A DNA stretch of 64,000 nucleotides from Aquibacillus salsiterrae (GCF_028416595.1 NZ_JAMQKC010000001.1:372001-436000), one strand, 5' to 3'. Shown: positions 36,927-46,859, numbered from the stretch's first letter. Numbers and translations are program-made. Notes: a model not told the origin generated them from the letters alone.

Positions 36927-39350
36927 CTATGCTCTTAGTTGTGCTTGGTGGGCTTTTTTTACTGCGTCTAAGATAGCCTGATAAGATTTTTCTACTTCTT
37001 CATCTTTCAGTGTCCGCTCAGGATCTAAATACAGAATATTAAATGCTAGCGATTTTTTACCAGTTTCCAAATGTTCTCCTTGATACACGTCAAACACTTG
37101 CACCTCTTTAATTAACTCCCCGCCTGCTTTTAAGATTGTTGCTTTCACATCCCCTGCATGTACATGTTCATCTACTACCAGGGCAATATCTCTTGAAATA
37201 GACGGATAACGAGGAATTTTAGCAAAGCTCGGTTCATTTTCATGAATAGTAAAGATAAATTCTAAATCAAGATCAAATACATACGTATCTTTTAAATCAA
37301 AACTATCCTGTAAAGATGGGTGCACTTGACCGATGAAACCAACGGCTACATCCTTGATTAAAATTTGAGCAGTTCTACCCGGATGCAACCCATCCATTTT
37401 CGCTTGTTTATACGTAGCAGTGAGATTAAGTTTTTCTAGCAAACCTTCTACAATCCCTTTTACCACAAAGAAATCAACTGCTTTTTTCTCTTGTTGCCAT
37501 GGATGTGTAATCCAATCACCTGTTAATGCACCAGAAACTCTTAGTCTTTCCTCTGGTTGTTTAGAAATTGTTGTTTCATCTGAAAGAAATACTGTTCCAA
37601 CTTCATAATATCCAATATTTGTTTGTTTTCTAGCCGAATTGTAAGACATGGAAGCTAACAGCTCAGGCAAAATGCTTAGCCTTAACGTGCTATGTTCCTC
37701 ACTCATTGGCATTGCTAATTGAACTGGGGAATCTACTTTTCCCTTTACTTCTGGACTAATTAATAACTCAGCCCGCTCTTTGCTCGTCAATGAGTACGTA
37801 ATCGTCTCCATTAACCCTGCACCTTGAAGATAATTTTTCACGTCTCGTTTTAACTGTTGTCGCTCTGTTAAGCCTCCCGCTTGTGACGCACCTTGAGGTA
37901 ATGTATATGGAAGATTATCGTATCCAAAAATCCGAGCAATTTCTTCTACCATATCTTCAAAAATAGTAATATCCTGACGTCTTGTCGGTATGGTAATAGA
38001 GAATAAATTACCATTTTGCTTGAATTCAAATTCTAATTTTCGTAAAATGTCGCCGATTTCGTCGTTATCGATTTCCGTTCCTAAACGATTATTAACTTCA
38101 GTAGAGTCGATTTCGATAGTTGCAGCTGATTTATCAAGCTGATCAAATTCTACCACTCCTGATAACACTGTTCCATTTGCATACTGACTTAACAGTTGAC
38201 ACGCTCTTTGTCCTGCCTTCTTCACTCGATTTGGGTCAACACCCTTTTCAAACCTACTGCTTGATTCACTTCTTAAGCCATGATCTTTAGATGCTGTTCT
38301 AACAGCTGCAGGATCAAAGTAAGCTGCCTCTAGTAAAACGGTTTTTGTTTGATTAGAAACCTCGGAATTGGCCCCCCCCATCACACCTGCCATTGCAGTT
38401 GGAATAGTTCCATTAGTAATGACTAAATGGCTAGATTTCAGTGTTCGCTCTTGGCCATCAAGCGTAACCATTTGTTCTCCATCTTTAGCACGACGAACGA
38501 CAATTTCGTTTGAACCAAACTGGTCATAATCAAAGGCATGAAGCGGTTGCCCGTATTCCAGTAGAACATAATTCGTAATATCTACAACATTGTTAATTGG
38601 ACGGATTCCAGCAGCAATTAGATAGTTACGCATCCATAATGGTGACGGCCCGATTTGAATATCTTTAATAACAAACGCACCATAATAAGGATTCAATTCA
38701 GTGTCTACTTTAACCGATACGTAATCGGCAGCAATTTCTGAAGACACATTCACTTCCTCTTTTGGTAGTCGGACCGGAACATCTAAAATAGCCCCTACTT
38801 CGTAAGCAACCCCGAGCATACTTAGTGCATCTGAACGGTTCGGAGTTAGGCCTAATTCTAGGATGGCATCATGTAAATTAAGTAATGCTAATGCATCTGC
38901 ACCAACTTCTGTCTCCTCAGGAAACACAAAGATTCCTTCCGCATACTCCTTTGGTACGAATTTTTCCTCAATTCCTAACTCTTGGAGAGAACAAATCATT
39001 CCATTTGATTCTACACCACGAAGTTTTGCTTTCTTAATTTTAAAATTTCCTGGAAGGACAGCCCCTGGTTTAGCAACAGCTACTTTTTGCCCTTTTGCAA
39101 TATTTGGTGCACCACAAATAATCTGAAGTTGCTCCTCGCCAACATCAACTTGACAAAGATTCAATTTATCTGCATTTGGGTGTTTTTCACATTCTTGTAC
39201 ATAGCCGACAACAACATTAGAGCTTTGCTCAGCAACATACTCGATACCCTCAACCTCAATACCTGATTTAGTAATTTTCTCTGCCAATTCTTCTGGTGTA
39301 ATGGTTCCTATGTCAACGTACTCTTTTAGCCAATTTAATGATACATACAT
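36927..39350 (-). CDS. pheT: phenylalanine--tRNA ligase beta subunit
   Basis: Beta chain of the alpha2-beta2 PheRS, 807 residues. N-terminal tRNA-binding OB domain (about 40-150, with EKHPNADKLNLCQVDVG), B3/B4 editing domain (GIRPINNVVDITNYVLLEYGQPLHAFD), B5 domain (about 405-480), catalytic-like core, and a C-terminal FDX-ACB anticodon-binding domain (AKIPRYPSISRDIALVVDE). ATG after AGGGGG. It follows pheS by 13 bases, under the same T-box. Confidence 0.98.
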   Translation of the reverse strand: MYVSLNWLKEYVDIGTITPEELAEKITKSGIEVEGIEYVAEQSSNVVVGYVQECEKHPNADKLNLCQVDVGEEQLQIICGAPNIAKGQKVAVAKPGAVLPGNFKIKKAKLRGVESNGMICSLQELGIEEKFVPKEYAEGIFVFPEETEVGADALALLNLHDAILELGLTPNRSDALSMLGVAYEVGAILDVPVRLPKEEVNVSSEIAADYVSVKVDTELNPYYGAFVIKDIQIGPSPLWMRNYLIAAGIRPINNVVDITNYVLLEYGQPLHAFDYDQFGSNEIVVRRAKDGEQMVTLDGQERTLKSSHLVITNGTIPTAMAGVMGGANSEVSNQTKTVLLEAAYFDPAAVRTASKDHGLRSESSSRFEKGVDPNRVKKAGQRACQLLSQYANGTVLSGVVEFDQLDKSAATIEIDSTEVNNRLGTEIDNDEIGDILRKLEFEFKQNGNLFSITIPTRRQDITIFEDMVEEIARIFGYDNLPYTLPQGASQAGGLTERQQLKRDVKNYLQGAGLMETITYSLTSKERAELLISPEVKGKVDSPVQLAMPMSEEHSTLRLSILPELLASMSYNSARKQTNIGYYEVGTVFLSDETTISKQPEERLRVSGALTGDWITHPWQQEKKAVDFFVVKGIVEGLLEKLNLTATYKQAKMDGLHPGRTAQILIKDVAVGFIGQVHPSLQDSFDLKDTYVFDLDLEFIFTIHENEPSFAKIPRYPSISRDIALVVDEHVHAGDVKATILKAGGELIKEVQVFDVYQGEHLETGKKSLAFNILYLDPERTLKDEEVEKSYQAILDAVKKAHQAQLRA

Positions 39351-39363
39351 TAGTTATTCCCCC

Positions 39364-40398
39364 TTATGCCTTATGGTATTGTTTTAAGAAGCGGACGTCA
39401 TTTGTATAGAAATGGCGGATATCATCTACGCCATACTTCAACATAGCAATTCGCTCAGGTCCCATTCCAAAGGCAAAACCGTTGTATTCTTTTGGATCAT
39501 AGCCAGCCATTTCTAGTACGCGTGGGTGGACCATCCCACCACCTAATATTTCAATCCATCCGGTCCCTTTACAAACAGAGCAGCCATGTCCGTGACACAC
39601 TTTGCAGGAAATATCCATTTCCACAGACGGCTCGGTAAAGGGGAAAAAGCTAGGACGTAACCGAATTTCACGATCTTCACCGAAAAATTGTTTTGCAAAT
39701 TGATTGAGTACACCTTTCAAATCACTCATTCGAACATTTTTATCCACATACAATCCTTCTACCTGAGTAAATTGATGCGAGTGGGTAGCGTCATCGGTAT
39801 CACGACGATAAACTTTTCCTGGACAAATCATTTTTACAGGTTTTGCACCTTGATATTCTCCCATTGTCCTCGCTTGAACTGGAGATGTATGCGTACGTAA
39901 TAATAATTCCTCTGTAATATAGAAGGAATCTTGCATGTCTCTTGCTGGATGACCCTTTGGAAGATTAAGCGCTTCGAAGTTATAATAATCTGTTTCCACT
40001 TCTGGACCCTCTCTTACTTCAAAGCCCATCCCAATAAACAAATCTTCTATTTCTTCAACAATACTAGTTAGTAAATGGGGTCCTCCGACTTTTACTGGTC
40101 TTCCGGGTAATGTAACATCAATTGTTTCTGTTTCTAACTTCTTTTCAAGCTCTTCTTTTTCTAATCTTTCTTTTTTAGCATCTAACTCTGTTGCAATCGC
40201 TTCGCGGACTTTATTCGCCAACTCTCCGATTACCGGCCTTTCTTCTTTGGAAAGCTTGCCCATTCCACGCAAAACTTCTGTAATCGGCCCTTTTTTACCA
40301 AGATAAGCAACTCGGATATCTTGTAAATCTGATAAGTAAATAGCTTCTTCCACTTTCGTTAAAGCTTCTGCTTGTAACTCTTCTAACCGTTCCTTCAT
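39364..40398 (-). CDS. pheS: phenylalanine--tRNA ligase alpha subunit
   Basis: Catalytic class II subunit, 344 residues. N-terminal coiled coil (1-90), then motif 1 region, motif 2 ([22 protein letters not shown]), the conserved [12 protein letters not shown] and motif 3 ([19 protein letters not shown]). ATG after AAGGAGG. First gene of pheST, preceded by a phenylalanine T-box. Confidence 0.98.
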   Translation of the reverse strand: MKERLEELQAEALTKVEEAIYLSDLQDIRVAYLGKKGPITEVLRGMGKLSKEERPVIGELANKVREAIATELDAKKERLEKEELEKKLETETIDVTLPGRPVKVGGPHLLTSIVEEIEDLFIGMGFEVREGPEVETDYYNFEALNLPKGHPARDMQDSFYITEELLLRTHTSPVQARTMGEYQGAKPVKMICPGKVYRRDTDDATHSHQFTQVEGLYVDKNVRMSDLKGVLNQFAKQFFGEDREIRLRPSFFPFTEPSVEMDISCKVCHGHGCSVCKGTGWIEILGGGMVHPRVLEMAGYDPKEYNGFAFGMGPERIAMLKYGVDDIRHFYTNDVRFLKQYHKA

Positions 40399-40457
40399 GG
40401 AAAAATAACCTCCTTAAGTAGTCTCACTACTTTTTAGTTTGTGTTACACCTAGACAT

Positions 40458-40735
40458 AAAAAAAGTCCCCTCCCAGAAAAAGGGACGAGACAATTGTATC
40501 GCGGTACCACCCTTGTTGACATATTAAATACCATGCCCACTTCGAGAGTATTGATAACGGAAATAAATCCGGAATGCCTTTATTTATGAAAAGGTCCTGG
40601 CAACAGCTCCAGAGTGAAATTCAATAATTGCTCGATAGAAACACTTTCAGTCTAGGTATTTCTCCCTAATTATCGAGTACTGCAATTATTTACTAACTCC
40701 TTCTCAGCCTGTACGAGTATTCACATTATTTTCTT
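40458..40735 (-). promoter_or_regulatory. T-box leader of pheST (Phe-specific)
   Basis: The minus strand has the T-box AGGGTGGTACCGCG (40501-40514), a terminator stem GTCCC/GGGAC ending in seven T (40458-40486), and an upstream stem I region with a specifier candidate TTC at 40616-40618, matching phenylalanine. Uncharged tRNA-Phe should favour antitermination. Confidence 0.93.
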
Positions 40736-40764
40736 ATTATAGAAAAACACGATAAAAGTTGCAA
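40736..40764 (-). promoter_or_regulatory. sigma-A promoter of pheST
   Basis: On the minus strand TTGCAA (40759-40764), 17 bases, TATAAT (40736-40741), directly after the ysgA stop. Confidence 0.85.
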
Positions 40765-40767
40765 CCC

Positions 40768-41526
40768 TTAGCTTTTATTTTCCTGCATACTTGCGATATG
40801 ATAAAGCAAGATACCAGAAGCAATCCCTACATTTAATGATTCCGCTAATCCATAGATAGGGATATGTACTAGGTGATCTGCCATTTCAATATATTCTTGG
40901 CTAATTCCTGCTCCTTCATTTCCAACAATAAGACCAATAGTTTTAGGGACTGGTAAGGAGTGATAAGGAACCGCCGCATCTGTAAGAGTAGAAGCCCAGA
41001 TAGTAACCCCTTTATCACGGTAATTAATAATAGATTCCTTCAAATTTTGTCGGATAATTGGCAAATGAAATATCGATCCTTGGGTTGCACGAATAACTTT
41101 TTCGTTATACAAGTCAACCGTACCATCTCCAAGGATTACACCATCAAAGCCAGCTGCATCAGCTGTACGTATCATCGTACCTAGATTCCCAGGATCTTGA
41201 ACTGCATCAATCAGTAGCAGTTTGTTGTCATTGGTTATTTTATTTTCCTTCATGTGAACAACAGCTGCAATTCCCTGCGGTGTAACAGTATTAGAAAGTG
41301 ATTGAAATACATTGGTCGAAACTTCTGTTACTTGGATATTTGTAATCCAGCTTGGCACTTCTACTCCTTCTTCAATAATCAATTCATCGATAACGAAATC
41401 ACTATTGTTGGCTTCTTGTACCAGATGGAATCCTTCAATTAAAAATACGTTTGCTTGTTCCCTATCTTTCTTTTTTTTAAGTTTATTCCACTGTTTTACT
41501 TTGTTATTTTGGACTGAGGTAATCAT
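40768..41526 (-). CDS. ysgA: SpoU-type 2'-O RNA methyltransferase (YsgA)
   Basis: SPOUT-family RNA ribose methyltransferase, 252 residues from the ATG at 41526 (AGAAGGATG upstream). Substrate-binding N-terminal domain (1-90), then motif 1 LIDAVQDPGNLGTMIRTADAAGFDGV, motif 2 near GLIVGNEGAGIS, and motif 3 VHIPIYGLAESLNVGIASGILLY, which form the SAM-binding knot. The exact rRNA or tRNA target is not known. It is transcribed towards pheST and divergent from sspI. Confidence 0.93.
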   Translation of the reverse strand: MITSVQNNKVKQWNKLKKKKDREQANVFLIEGFHLVQEANNSDFVIDELIIEEGVEVPSWITNIQVTEVSTNVFQSLSNTVTPQGIAAVVHMKENKITNDNKLLLIDAVQDPGNLGTMIRTADAAGFDGVILGDGTVDLYNEKVIRATQGSIFHLPIIRQNLKESIINYRDKGVTIWASTLTDAAVPYHSLPVPKTIGLIVGNEGAGISQEYIEMADHLVHIPIYGLAESLNVGIASGILLYHIASMQENKS

Positions 41527-41654
41527 TGTTATCATCCTTCTAGTTAAATTCTTTCCAATCATACATAATTCCATCCATCTTGGTCAAACTAGACGTAGAA
41601 ATCCTAATTTGAATCGAATCAGATAGGTCAAAAAATTTCATTGAGGTGAAGAAA

Positions 41655-41870
41655 ATGGATTTAAATTTAAGAAAAGCAATTCTATCAAATGTTTCAGACA
41701 ATAACGCAGATCAATTAGAGGCTACTATTGTCGACGCCATTCAAAATGGGGAAGAAAAAATGCTCCCAGGCTTAGGAGTACTCTTTGAATTAATCTGGAA
41801 AAATTCAGACGAAACGGAAAAGGAAGAAATGATTACAATACTAGAAAACAGTGTTAAAAATACACACTAA
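41655..41870 (+). CDS. sspI: small acid-soluble spore protein I
   Basis: 71-residue spore core protein, the standard length. [20 protein letters not shown] and the conserved [20 protein letters not shown] match SspI. The ATG at 41655 has GAGGTGAA 4-5 bases upstream; a GTG three codons earlier is within the binding site and is not the start. Forespore sigma-G expression is expected, but I do not see a clear sigma-G promoter. Confidence 0.95.
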   Translation: MDLNLRKAILSNVSDNNADQLEATIVDAIQNGEEKMLPGLGVLFELIWKNSDETEKEEMITILENSVKNTH

Positions 41871-41875
41871 TCCAT

Positions 41876-41910
41876 GGCTGTGCTATACAGCCTTTCTATA
41901 CAGCCTTTTT
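41876..41910 (+). terminator. sspI terminator
   Basis: ggctgt (41876-41881) can pair with either of two copies of acagcc (41887-41892, 41900-41905), the second followed by six T. The duplicated ctatacagcc is unusual. Confidence 0.75.
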
Positions 41911-42054
41911 TAAAAGATAAGAAAGTGGTAAAAGACCCAAGCGCAGTCTTGCGCTCTGCGCTTATCTTATTTTTAATTTTTATATACAGGTACCGTCCTT
42001 TTACCCTATAATGAAACTATACTTCAGGGTGATTTTAGTAAAGGGTGATTCTGT

Positions 42055-42657
42055 TTGAATATCCAATTATTCCAGCAATATATGAAATTACAAGCAATGT
42101 CAGAGTTAACTAAAGGTAAGAGAACCACACAAACAATCAATTTTGCTCAAATGTTGAATATATTGGTAAGTGAGCCAATAGAGAGAACGATAAAACCAAC
42201 TACATCGACTACTTATCTGGATTATATGGCATCCAGTGTTCCAAAACCACAAATTACTTCAGTCAACAACTCGAAGCTCACTGATTCTATTCGCGCAATA
42301 ATAAAAGAAGCATCGGTTTTATACCAAGTGGATGAATCACTGATTACCTCTGTAATACAAGCAGAATCAAACTTTAATCGTAATGCGAAAAGCACTGCTA
42401 AAGCAGCAGGTTTGATGCAGTTAATGCCAGCTACCGCAAGGGAACTAGGTGTTGACGATGTTTTTGACCCGAGGGAAAATATCCTTGGAGGAACGAAATA
42501 CTTAAAACAAATGTTAGAAAGATATGGCGGGGATCCTGTTCTTGCTCTAGCCGCCTATAACGCGGGTCCCGGAAATGTAGATAAATATAACGGAGTACCA
42601 CCTTTTAAAGAGACACAAAATTATGTTCAAAAAATAATGGATAACTATTTAATATAA
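42055..42657 (+). CDS. lytic transglycosylase (SLT domain), no signal peptide
   Basis: 200-residue protein with a C-terminal SLT/goose-lysozyme-like domain: catalytic Glu104 in IQAESNFNRNA, then AAGLMQLMPATARELG, NILGGTKYLKQMLERY and ALAAYNAGPGNVDKY. It resembles B. subtilis YjbJ (CwlQ), a muramidase/lytic transglycosylase. The first 75 residues contain no membrane helix or secretion signal. TTG start after AAAGGGTGATT; an ATG 9 codons in lacks a binding site. It occupies the spot where B. subtilis has a large ara/glc region. Confidence 0.9.
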   Translation: MNIQLFQQYMKLQAMSELTKGKRTTQTINFAQMLNILVSEPIERTIKPTTSTTYLDYMASSVPKPQITSVNNSKLTDSIRAIIKEASVLYQVDESLITSVIQAESNFNRNAKSTAKAAGLMQLMPATARELGVDDVFDPRENILGGTKYLKQMLERYGGDPVLALAAYNAGPGNVDKYNGVPPFKETQNYVQKIMDNYLI

Positions 42658-42658
42658 T

Positions 42659-42683
42659 GCCCGAGCTATTTGTTAGCTCGGGC
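42659..42683. terminator. hairpin between convergent transglycosylase and M42 peptidase genes
   Basis: gcccgagcta (42659-42668) pairs with tagctcgggc (42674-42683). T tails are weak on both strands. Confidence 0.75.
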
Positions 42684-42689
42684 TTCGTA

Positions 42690-43775
42690 TTAACCAAATG
42701 TTATTTGTTTTACCGCATCTGCGTCTAAACGTTTAATTACTTCAACAATAAGTTTAACTGCATTCTCAAAATCATCTCGGTGCAATATTGCTGCATGCGT
42801 ATGAATATAACGAGTAGCAATGGTAATCGATAATGCTGGTACTCCGTTGGCAGTCAGGTGGATCGAGCCAGAATCTGTCCCACCTGCAGCAATTGTTGCA
42901 TATTGATAAGGAATATTTTGTTCATCTGCTGTGTCTAAAACAAAATCACGTAGACCTTTGTGCGAAACAATGGAAGCATCATATAAAATGATTTGTGGTC
43001 CTTCCCCTATCTTACTATCCGCTTCTTTTTCTGATATTCCAGGTGTATCACCAGCAATGCCTACATCAACGCCAAACCCAATATCTGGCTTCACCATATT
43101 CGTAGACGTTTTAGCCCCTCGTAATCCAACCTCTTCTTGAACTGTCCCGACGCCGTAAACGATATTTGGGTGGTCTTGGTCCTTTAATTGTTTTAACACT
43201 TCTATTGCAATTGCACAGCCAATCCGATTATCCCAAGCTTTTGCCAGTAGTAATTTTTCATTTTTCATTTGAGTAAATTCAAAGTAAGGGACAATGGAAT
43301 CTCCAGGCCTAACACCAAATTCAAGTGCATCTTCTCTACTATTCGCACCAATATCAATGAACATATCCTTTATTTCCACTGGTTTCTTTCTTGCTTCGGC
43401 TGGAAGAATATGAGGCGGCTTCGAGCCAATGATGCCTGTCACATCACCTTTTCTCGTAAGTAGAGTTACACGCTGAGCTAGCATAACTTGACTCCACCAT
43501 CCACCTACTGTTTGAAAGTATACAAAACCATTGTCATCAATTCTCGTTACCATGAATCCAACTTCATCCAAGTGGCCAGCAACCATGACTTTAGGACCAT
43601 CATTTTTGCCAACCTTCTTAGCAATTAGACTTCCTAAATTGTCAGTAAATACTTCGTCAGCAAAAGGAGTAATATATTTTGTCATCACATCTCTTGCTTC
43701 TTTTTCATTGCCAGGGATTGCCCTAGCATCAGTCAATTCTTTGAGCATCTGTAAAGTTTCGTCATTTGTTGCCAT
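42690..43775 (-). CDS. ysdC: M42 family metallo-aminopeptidase (YsdC)
   Basis: Deblocking aminopeptidase/endoglucanase-like enzyme, 361 residues. Dinuclear metal site residues are in [36 protein letters not shown] and [10 protein letters not shown], with a late HTHAA and [14 protein letters not shown]. The ATG at 43775 follows GGGAGG by 11 bases; an upstream TTG is too close to it. Found at the same position next to ysdB as in B. subtilis. Confidence 0.93.
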   Translation of the reverse strand: MATNDETLQMLKELTDARAIPGNEKEARDVMTKYITPFADEVFTDNLGSLIAKKVGKNDGPKVMVAGHLDEVGFMVTRIDDNGFVYFQTVGGWWSQVMLAQRVTLLTRKGDVTGIIGSKPPHILPAEARKKPVEIKDMFIDIGANSREDALEFGVRPGDSIVPYFEFTQMKNEKLLLAKAWDNRIGCAIAIEVLKQLKDQDHPNIVYGVGTVQEEVGLRGAKTSTNMVKPDIGFGVDVGIAGDTPGISEKEADSKIGEGPQIILYDASIVSHKGLRDFVLDTADEQNIPYQYATIAAGGTDSGSIHLTANGVPALSITIATRYIHTHAAILHRDDFENAVKLIVEVIKRLDADAVKQITFG

Positions 43776-43911
43776 ATGTAGCAAAACCTCCCTTAATTGT
43801 AAAAAGAATAGGCTTAGGAGCTATACATCTCTAAATTTTGGTGTTTCTAATCTTTCCTAAAAGCCTTAGTTTAAGTATAGACCTTTTTTATCCATTTCAC
43901 AAAAAAATCGT

Positions 43912-44397
43912 CTAATACCCTGTGTCTTGGCGTTGGTGATTAACTTTATTTTTATCAAAATAGGCTTGTTGGATGCTACTCTCATCAAATGATAGAGATT
44001 TGCCTAAAGTAAGATATGCTGTGAAAAGGTTGGAGTAATTTTCCTTACTAGGTTTTTGTTTAAATACGATGACTTCCTCAAATACTTCGTTAAACATATC
44101 GGTTAAATTATTGTTACTGGGCTGTGGAGTTACTTGAATATTTTGGAAACCTTTCTCAATTCCTAAAGATAAAATAAAATGAAGGCCATCAACATACTCC
44201 TCTAATATTTGTGACATTTCACTTGGAGCTTTGTTACTCCAAAATTTAAACACTCTTGTTTCATTGGCTAGCTCGCCAATTTCTACTAAAAGCGCCAAAA
44301 CTTTCTGATCAAATAAATCACTATTTACCAATTGATGATTTGCTTGTATGTAATTGTCTAGTTGTTTTTGCATATCAAATAATTGTTTCCAGTTCAT
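43912..44397 (-). CDS. dimeric (all-alpha) dUTPase-like protein
   Basis: 161-residue protein of the MazG-related dUTPase_2 family. The metal-binding motifs are visible as VEIGELANETRVFKFW (ExxE near residues 38-41) and EEYVDGLHFILSLG (near 67-80). Probable function is dUTP to dUMP plus pyrophosphate, which keeps uracil out of DNA; substrate specificity is inferred. ATG after GAGGG. Divergent from ysdB. Confidence 0.85.
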   Translation of the reverse strand: MNWKQLFDMQKQLDNYIQANHQLVNSDLFDQKVLALLVEIGELANETRVFKFWSNKAPSEMSQILEEYVDGLHFILSLGIEKGFQNIQVTPQPSNNNLTDMFNEVFEEVIVFKQKPSKENYSNLFTAYLTLGKSLSFDESSIQQAYFDKNKVNHQRQDTGY

Positions 44398-44452
44398 GCA
44401 ATCCCTCTTTTTTGTTTTTTTCTTGATTATACCATTTGAATTTTATAATTTG

Positions 44453-44479
44453 TGAAACCAATTAGACAAATAAAACGTA
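44453..44479 (+). promoter_or_regulatory. sigma-W promoter of ysdB
   Basis: TGAAAC (44453-44458), 17 bases, CGTA (44476-44479), a full match to the sigma-W consensus. B. subtilis ysdB is a known sigma-W gene. Confidence 0.85.
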
Positions 44480-44515
44480 TAAAAGGTTGAACTTAAAATG
44501 GGGAGACGATTTAAA

Positions 44516-44908
44516 ATGATTGTCCTTATCTTTCGACTACTACTAATTATCGCTATTATATTTTTGCTTTACACTGCATATCAGTACTTGATAAATCCGA
44601 AAAGAAAGCTTGAACTCGCGAAAGACAGGAAAGAGTTCTTTTTGTTAGACGACCCCGAAACTATAAAGAAGAATTTTTTGTTAACTTACAAGGGAATATT
44701 ATTTGAAGGTGAAAAGTATCTCGGCACGACCGAGCAATCATTTGACGTAATCACTATTATTGTTCATACTCATAACCCTAGCAGTTTAAAGGGCCTTGAG
44801 CGAAATGATTTATATTTTCTTGAAAAGGAAATATTAATCCGCTATCCTAATGCAAAAATCGAGTGGAAATATCCAATTAATAGATTATTAATATTAGATG
44901 AACACTAA
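44516..44908 (+). CDS. ysdB: sigma-W-controlled membrane-anchored protein YsdB
   Basis: 130 residues, same length as B. subtilis YsdB. An N-terminal transmembrane helix (3-23) is followed by NPKRKLELAKDRKEFFLLDDPETIKKNFLLTYKG and FEGEKYLGTTEQSFDV. The biochemical function is unknown; its control by sigma-W suggests a role under envelope stress. ATG at 44516 lies 10 bases after GGGGAGA; an ATG six codons earlier is less well placed. Confidence 0.92.
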   Translation: MIVLIFRLLLIIAIIFLLYTAYQYLINPKRKLELAKDRKEFFLLDDPETIKKNFLLTYKGILFEGEKYLGTTEQSFDVITIIVHTHNPSSLKGLERNDLYFLEKEILIRYPNAKIEWKYPINRLLILDEH

Positions 44909-44944
44909 ATCATAAGTTTAACGTTGGCTTTGTTATGTTTGCTC

Positions 44945-44988
44945 ATCAAAAAAACGCTTTAGAGTGAACTCTAGAGCGCTTTTTTGAT
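44945..44988. terminator. bidirectional terminator after ysdB
   Basis: A long stem (core cgctttagagt at 44955-44965 with actctagagcg) flanked by A and T runs on both sides, between ysdB (plus) and the TVP38 gene (minus). Confidence 0.9.
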
Positions 44989-45018
44989 TACTCTTATGCT
45001 GACCATAATTATCATTGT

Positions 45019-45606
45019 TCAAGCACTATTTTTTTGTGTTTGGTCTTGGAAAAAATCCTCCCACTTGATGATGATTTCTTTTCTTCTTAATAAATAAATT
45101 AGCGGTAATAAGCCAAGCAAAATACTAATGGCAGTAATTGGTGACAGATTGGATAAAGACCTGCCGATTGATGTATAGACAACTGCTAGTGGAATGTTAG
45201 AGAAAAAAGATGATTTCATATACCCTTTAAAATTACTCGAAACCTCAAGAATACATAAAGATAACAAGTGAAAATGTATGAATGGCACTAATCTTAATAA
45301 AGCAACTTGAGATGTAGTAAGACTTGTATTTTTTCCTATCAGCTTTTGTTTTATCGCTACTAGCTTATTAAATGTTTTAGGCGCCCATTGAACCATGCGA
45401 TAGAAAAGTAGGCTTGAAAGTGTTATTCCAACAATGGAATAAAATGTTCCTAGAACTGTTCCAAATAATACCCCACCAGTAATACAGATAAATACAACAG
45501 GAAGAAAAAATAGTGGCCTAAGTAAGTGAAACCCAATAAACAATAACGGGGCAAACAAACCACCTGTTTCGATGATGGCGAGTAAGTAACCACTCAGGTA
45601 TTCCAT
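45019..45606 (-). CDS. TVP38/TMEM64 (DedA-superfamily) membrane protein
   Basis: 195-residue integral membrane protein with about five helices. The family core is visible in the region VFICITGGVLFGTVLGTFYSIVGITLSSLLFY and the later LLRLVPFIHFHLLS. Possible lipid or ion carrier/scramblase; not established. B. subtilis has a comparable gene (ytxB) near dnaI rather than here, so the gene may have moved. ATG after AAGGGGG. Confidence 0.82.
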   Translation of the reverse strand: MEYLSGYLLAIIETGGLFAPLLFIGFHLLRPLFFLPVVFICITGGVLFGTVLGTFYSIVGITLSSLLFYRMVQWAPKTFNKLVAIKQKLIGKNTSLTTSQVALLRLVPFIHFHLLSLCILEVSSNFKGYMKSSFFSNIPLAVVYTSIGRSLSNLSPITAISILLGLLPLIYLLRRKEIIIKWEDFFQDQTQKNSA

Positions 45607-45685
45607 GAGATACCCCCTTCTCAGATGTACCTAACTATAAAAGCTTATGACATGAGACGAGCTATTATGACAAAAATTTAAAAAA

Positions 45686-45961
45686 TTAGCTATACAGGTA
45701 AACCAAATAAACTAACAAGAATAGTTGTAGAAGTAACACAAATGGCATACCGTATGTAAAGGTTGCATGCTTCGTCTTGTGACGGAATTTATTCATTCCT
45801 AAAATAGATCCTATCGCCCCTCCTATTATCGCTGTAAGCCATAACGTATTTTCAGAGATTCTCCATTTCCCTCTAATTGCTCGTTTTTTATCAACCCCCA
45901 TTAATACGTATGCGAACAGGTTAATAAAAAGCAGATAACTACATACTATTATTAGTTCCAA
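45686..45961 (-). CDS. ysdA: DUF1294 family membrane protein (YsdA)
   Basis: 91-residue membrane protein with DUF1294 features: FAYVLMGVDKKRAIRGKWRISENTLWLTAIIGGAIGSILGMNKFRHKTKH between two membrane helices. Function unknown. The best start is TTG at 45961, 8 bases after GGAGG; the length then matches B. subtilis YsdA (about 89). It sits just after rplT in the usual order. Confidence 0.88.
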   Translation of the reverse strand: MELIIVCSYLLFINLFAYVLMGVDKKRAIRGKWRISENTLWLTAIIGGAIGSILGMNKFRHKTKHATFTYGMPFVLLLQLFLLVYLVYLYS

Positions 45962-46152
45962 TAAATATTCCTCCAAAATAAGCTTGTGGTTAACAAACAT
46001 AATGCTTATCATTTAACACCCGAGGGGATAGGCAGCGGGCAGATATCATTCAATTTCTTTTCTTTTATAATTTCGTAACGTTTGTTGCTTTTGACTGAGC
46101 ATTATATAAAATGTGCAGGTTGCTACATTCTTTTTTAAAAAAACGGCCTTTA

Positions 46153-46190
46153 AAAAAAGTCATTTTCTAAAATAAGAAAATGACTTTTTT
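46153..46190 (-). terminator. terminator of infC-rpmI-rplT
   Basis: aaaaaagtcattttct (46153-46168) pairs with agaaaatgactttttt (46175-46190), followed on the minus strand by T-rich sequence, 12 bases after the rplT stop. Confidence 0.9.
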
Positions 46191-46202
46191 AATTAGTTTA
46201 TA

Positions 46203-46559
46203 TTATTTTAATGCAGCTTTTGCTTTTTCAGCTAATTGAGCAAATGCCTGTTCATCGTTCACCGCTAAATCTGCAAGCATTTTACGGTTGACTTCAATAC
46301 CAGCTTGCTTAAGTCCGTGCATAAGACGGCTATATGAAAGGTCATTTAAACGAGCAGCAGCGTTAATACGTGCAATCCATAATTTACGGAAGTCACGTTT
46401 TTTCTGTCTACGGTCACGATAAGCATACTGACCTGATTTGATTACTTGTTGCTTTGCAACTTTAAATAGAGCATGTTTAGAACCATAATAACCTTTAGCA
46501 AGCTTTAATATACGTTTACGACGTTTGCGTGTAACTGTTCCACCTTTAACACGTGGCAT
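46203..46559 (-). CDS. rplT: 50S ribosomal protein L20
   Basis: 118-residue primary 23S rRNA-binding protein, starting [28 protein letters not shown], with [31 protein letters not shown]. In B. subtilis L20 also binds the infC leader and causes termination. ATG after AGGAGGG. Last gene of the infC operon, 42 bases after rpmI. Confidence 0.98.
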   Translation of the reverse strand: MPRVKGGTVTRKRRKRILKLAKGYYGSKHALFKVAKQQVIKSGQYAYRDRRQKKRDFRKLWIARINAAARLNDLSYSRLMHGLKQAGIEVNRKMLADLAVNDEQAFAQLAEKAKAALK

Positions 46560-46601
46560 AGTAATTCCCTCCTAGTATATAACAACGAATCTTCGTATGG
46601 T

Positions 46602-46799
46602 TTATTTTTGTGGTAGCATTTGCTTAATACGCTTGTAATCTCCAGAAGATACTAAAGTACCTTTACGAAGTTTGCGCTTTTGTTTTTGAGACTTATTAGC
46701 AAATAAGTGACTAGTATAAGCATGAGAGCGTTTCACTTTTCCTGATCCTGTTCTTTTAAAACGTTTTGCAGTACCACTGTGCGTTTTCATTTTTGGCAT
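46602..46799 (-). CDS. rpmI: 50S ribosomal protein L35
   Basis: 65-residue basic protein, starting [32 protein letters not shown]. It is standard in size and sequence. ATG after AAGGAGG. Middle gene of infC-rpmI-rplT. Confidence 0.98.
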   Translation of the reverse strand: MPKMKTHSGTAKRFKRTGSGKVKRSHAYTSHLFANKSQKQKRKLRKGTLVSSGDYKRIKQMLPQK

Positions 46800-46859
46800 G
46801 AGTAGTTCCTCCTTGTAAGCTAAAACTAATGGAACATCTCCTAGGAGAGTCCTCTATCT

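Noticed and set aside
41560-41650. Sigma-G promoter for sspI
   Set aside because: catacat near 41569 resembles a -10, but no acceptable -35 was found at 17-18 bases.
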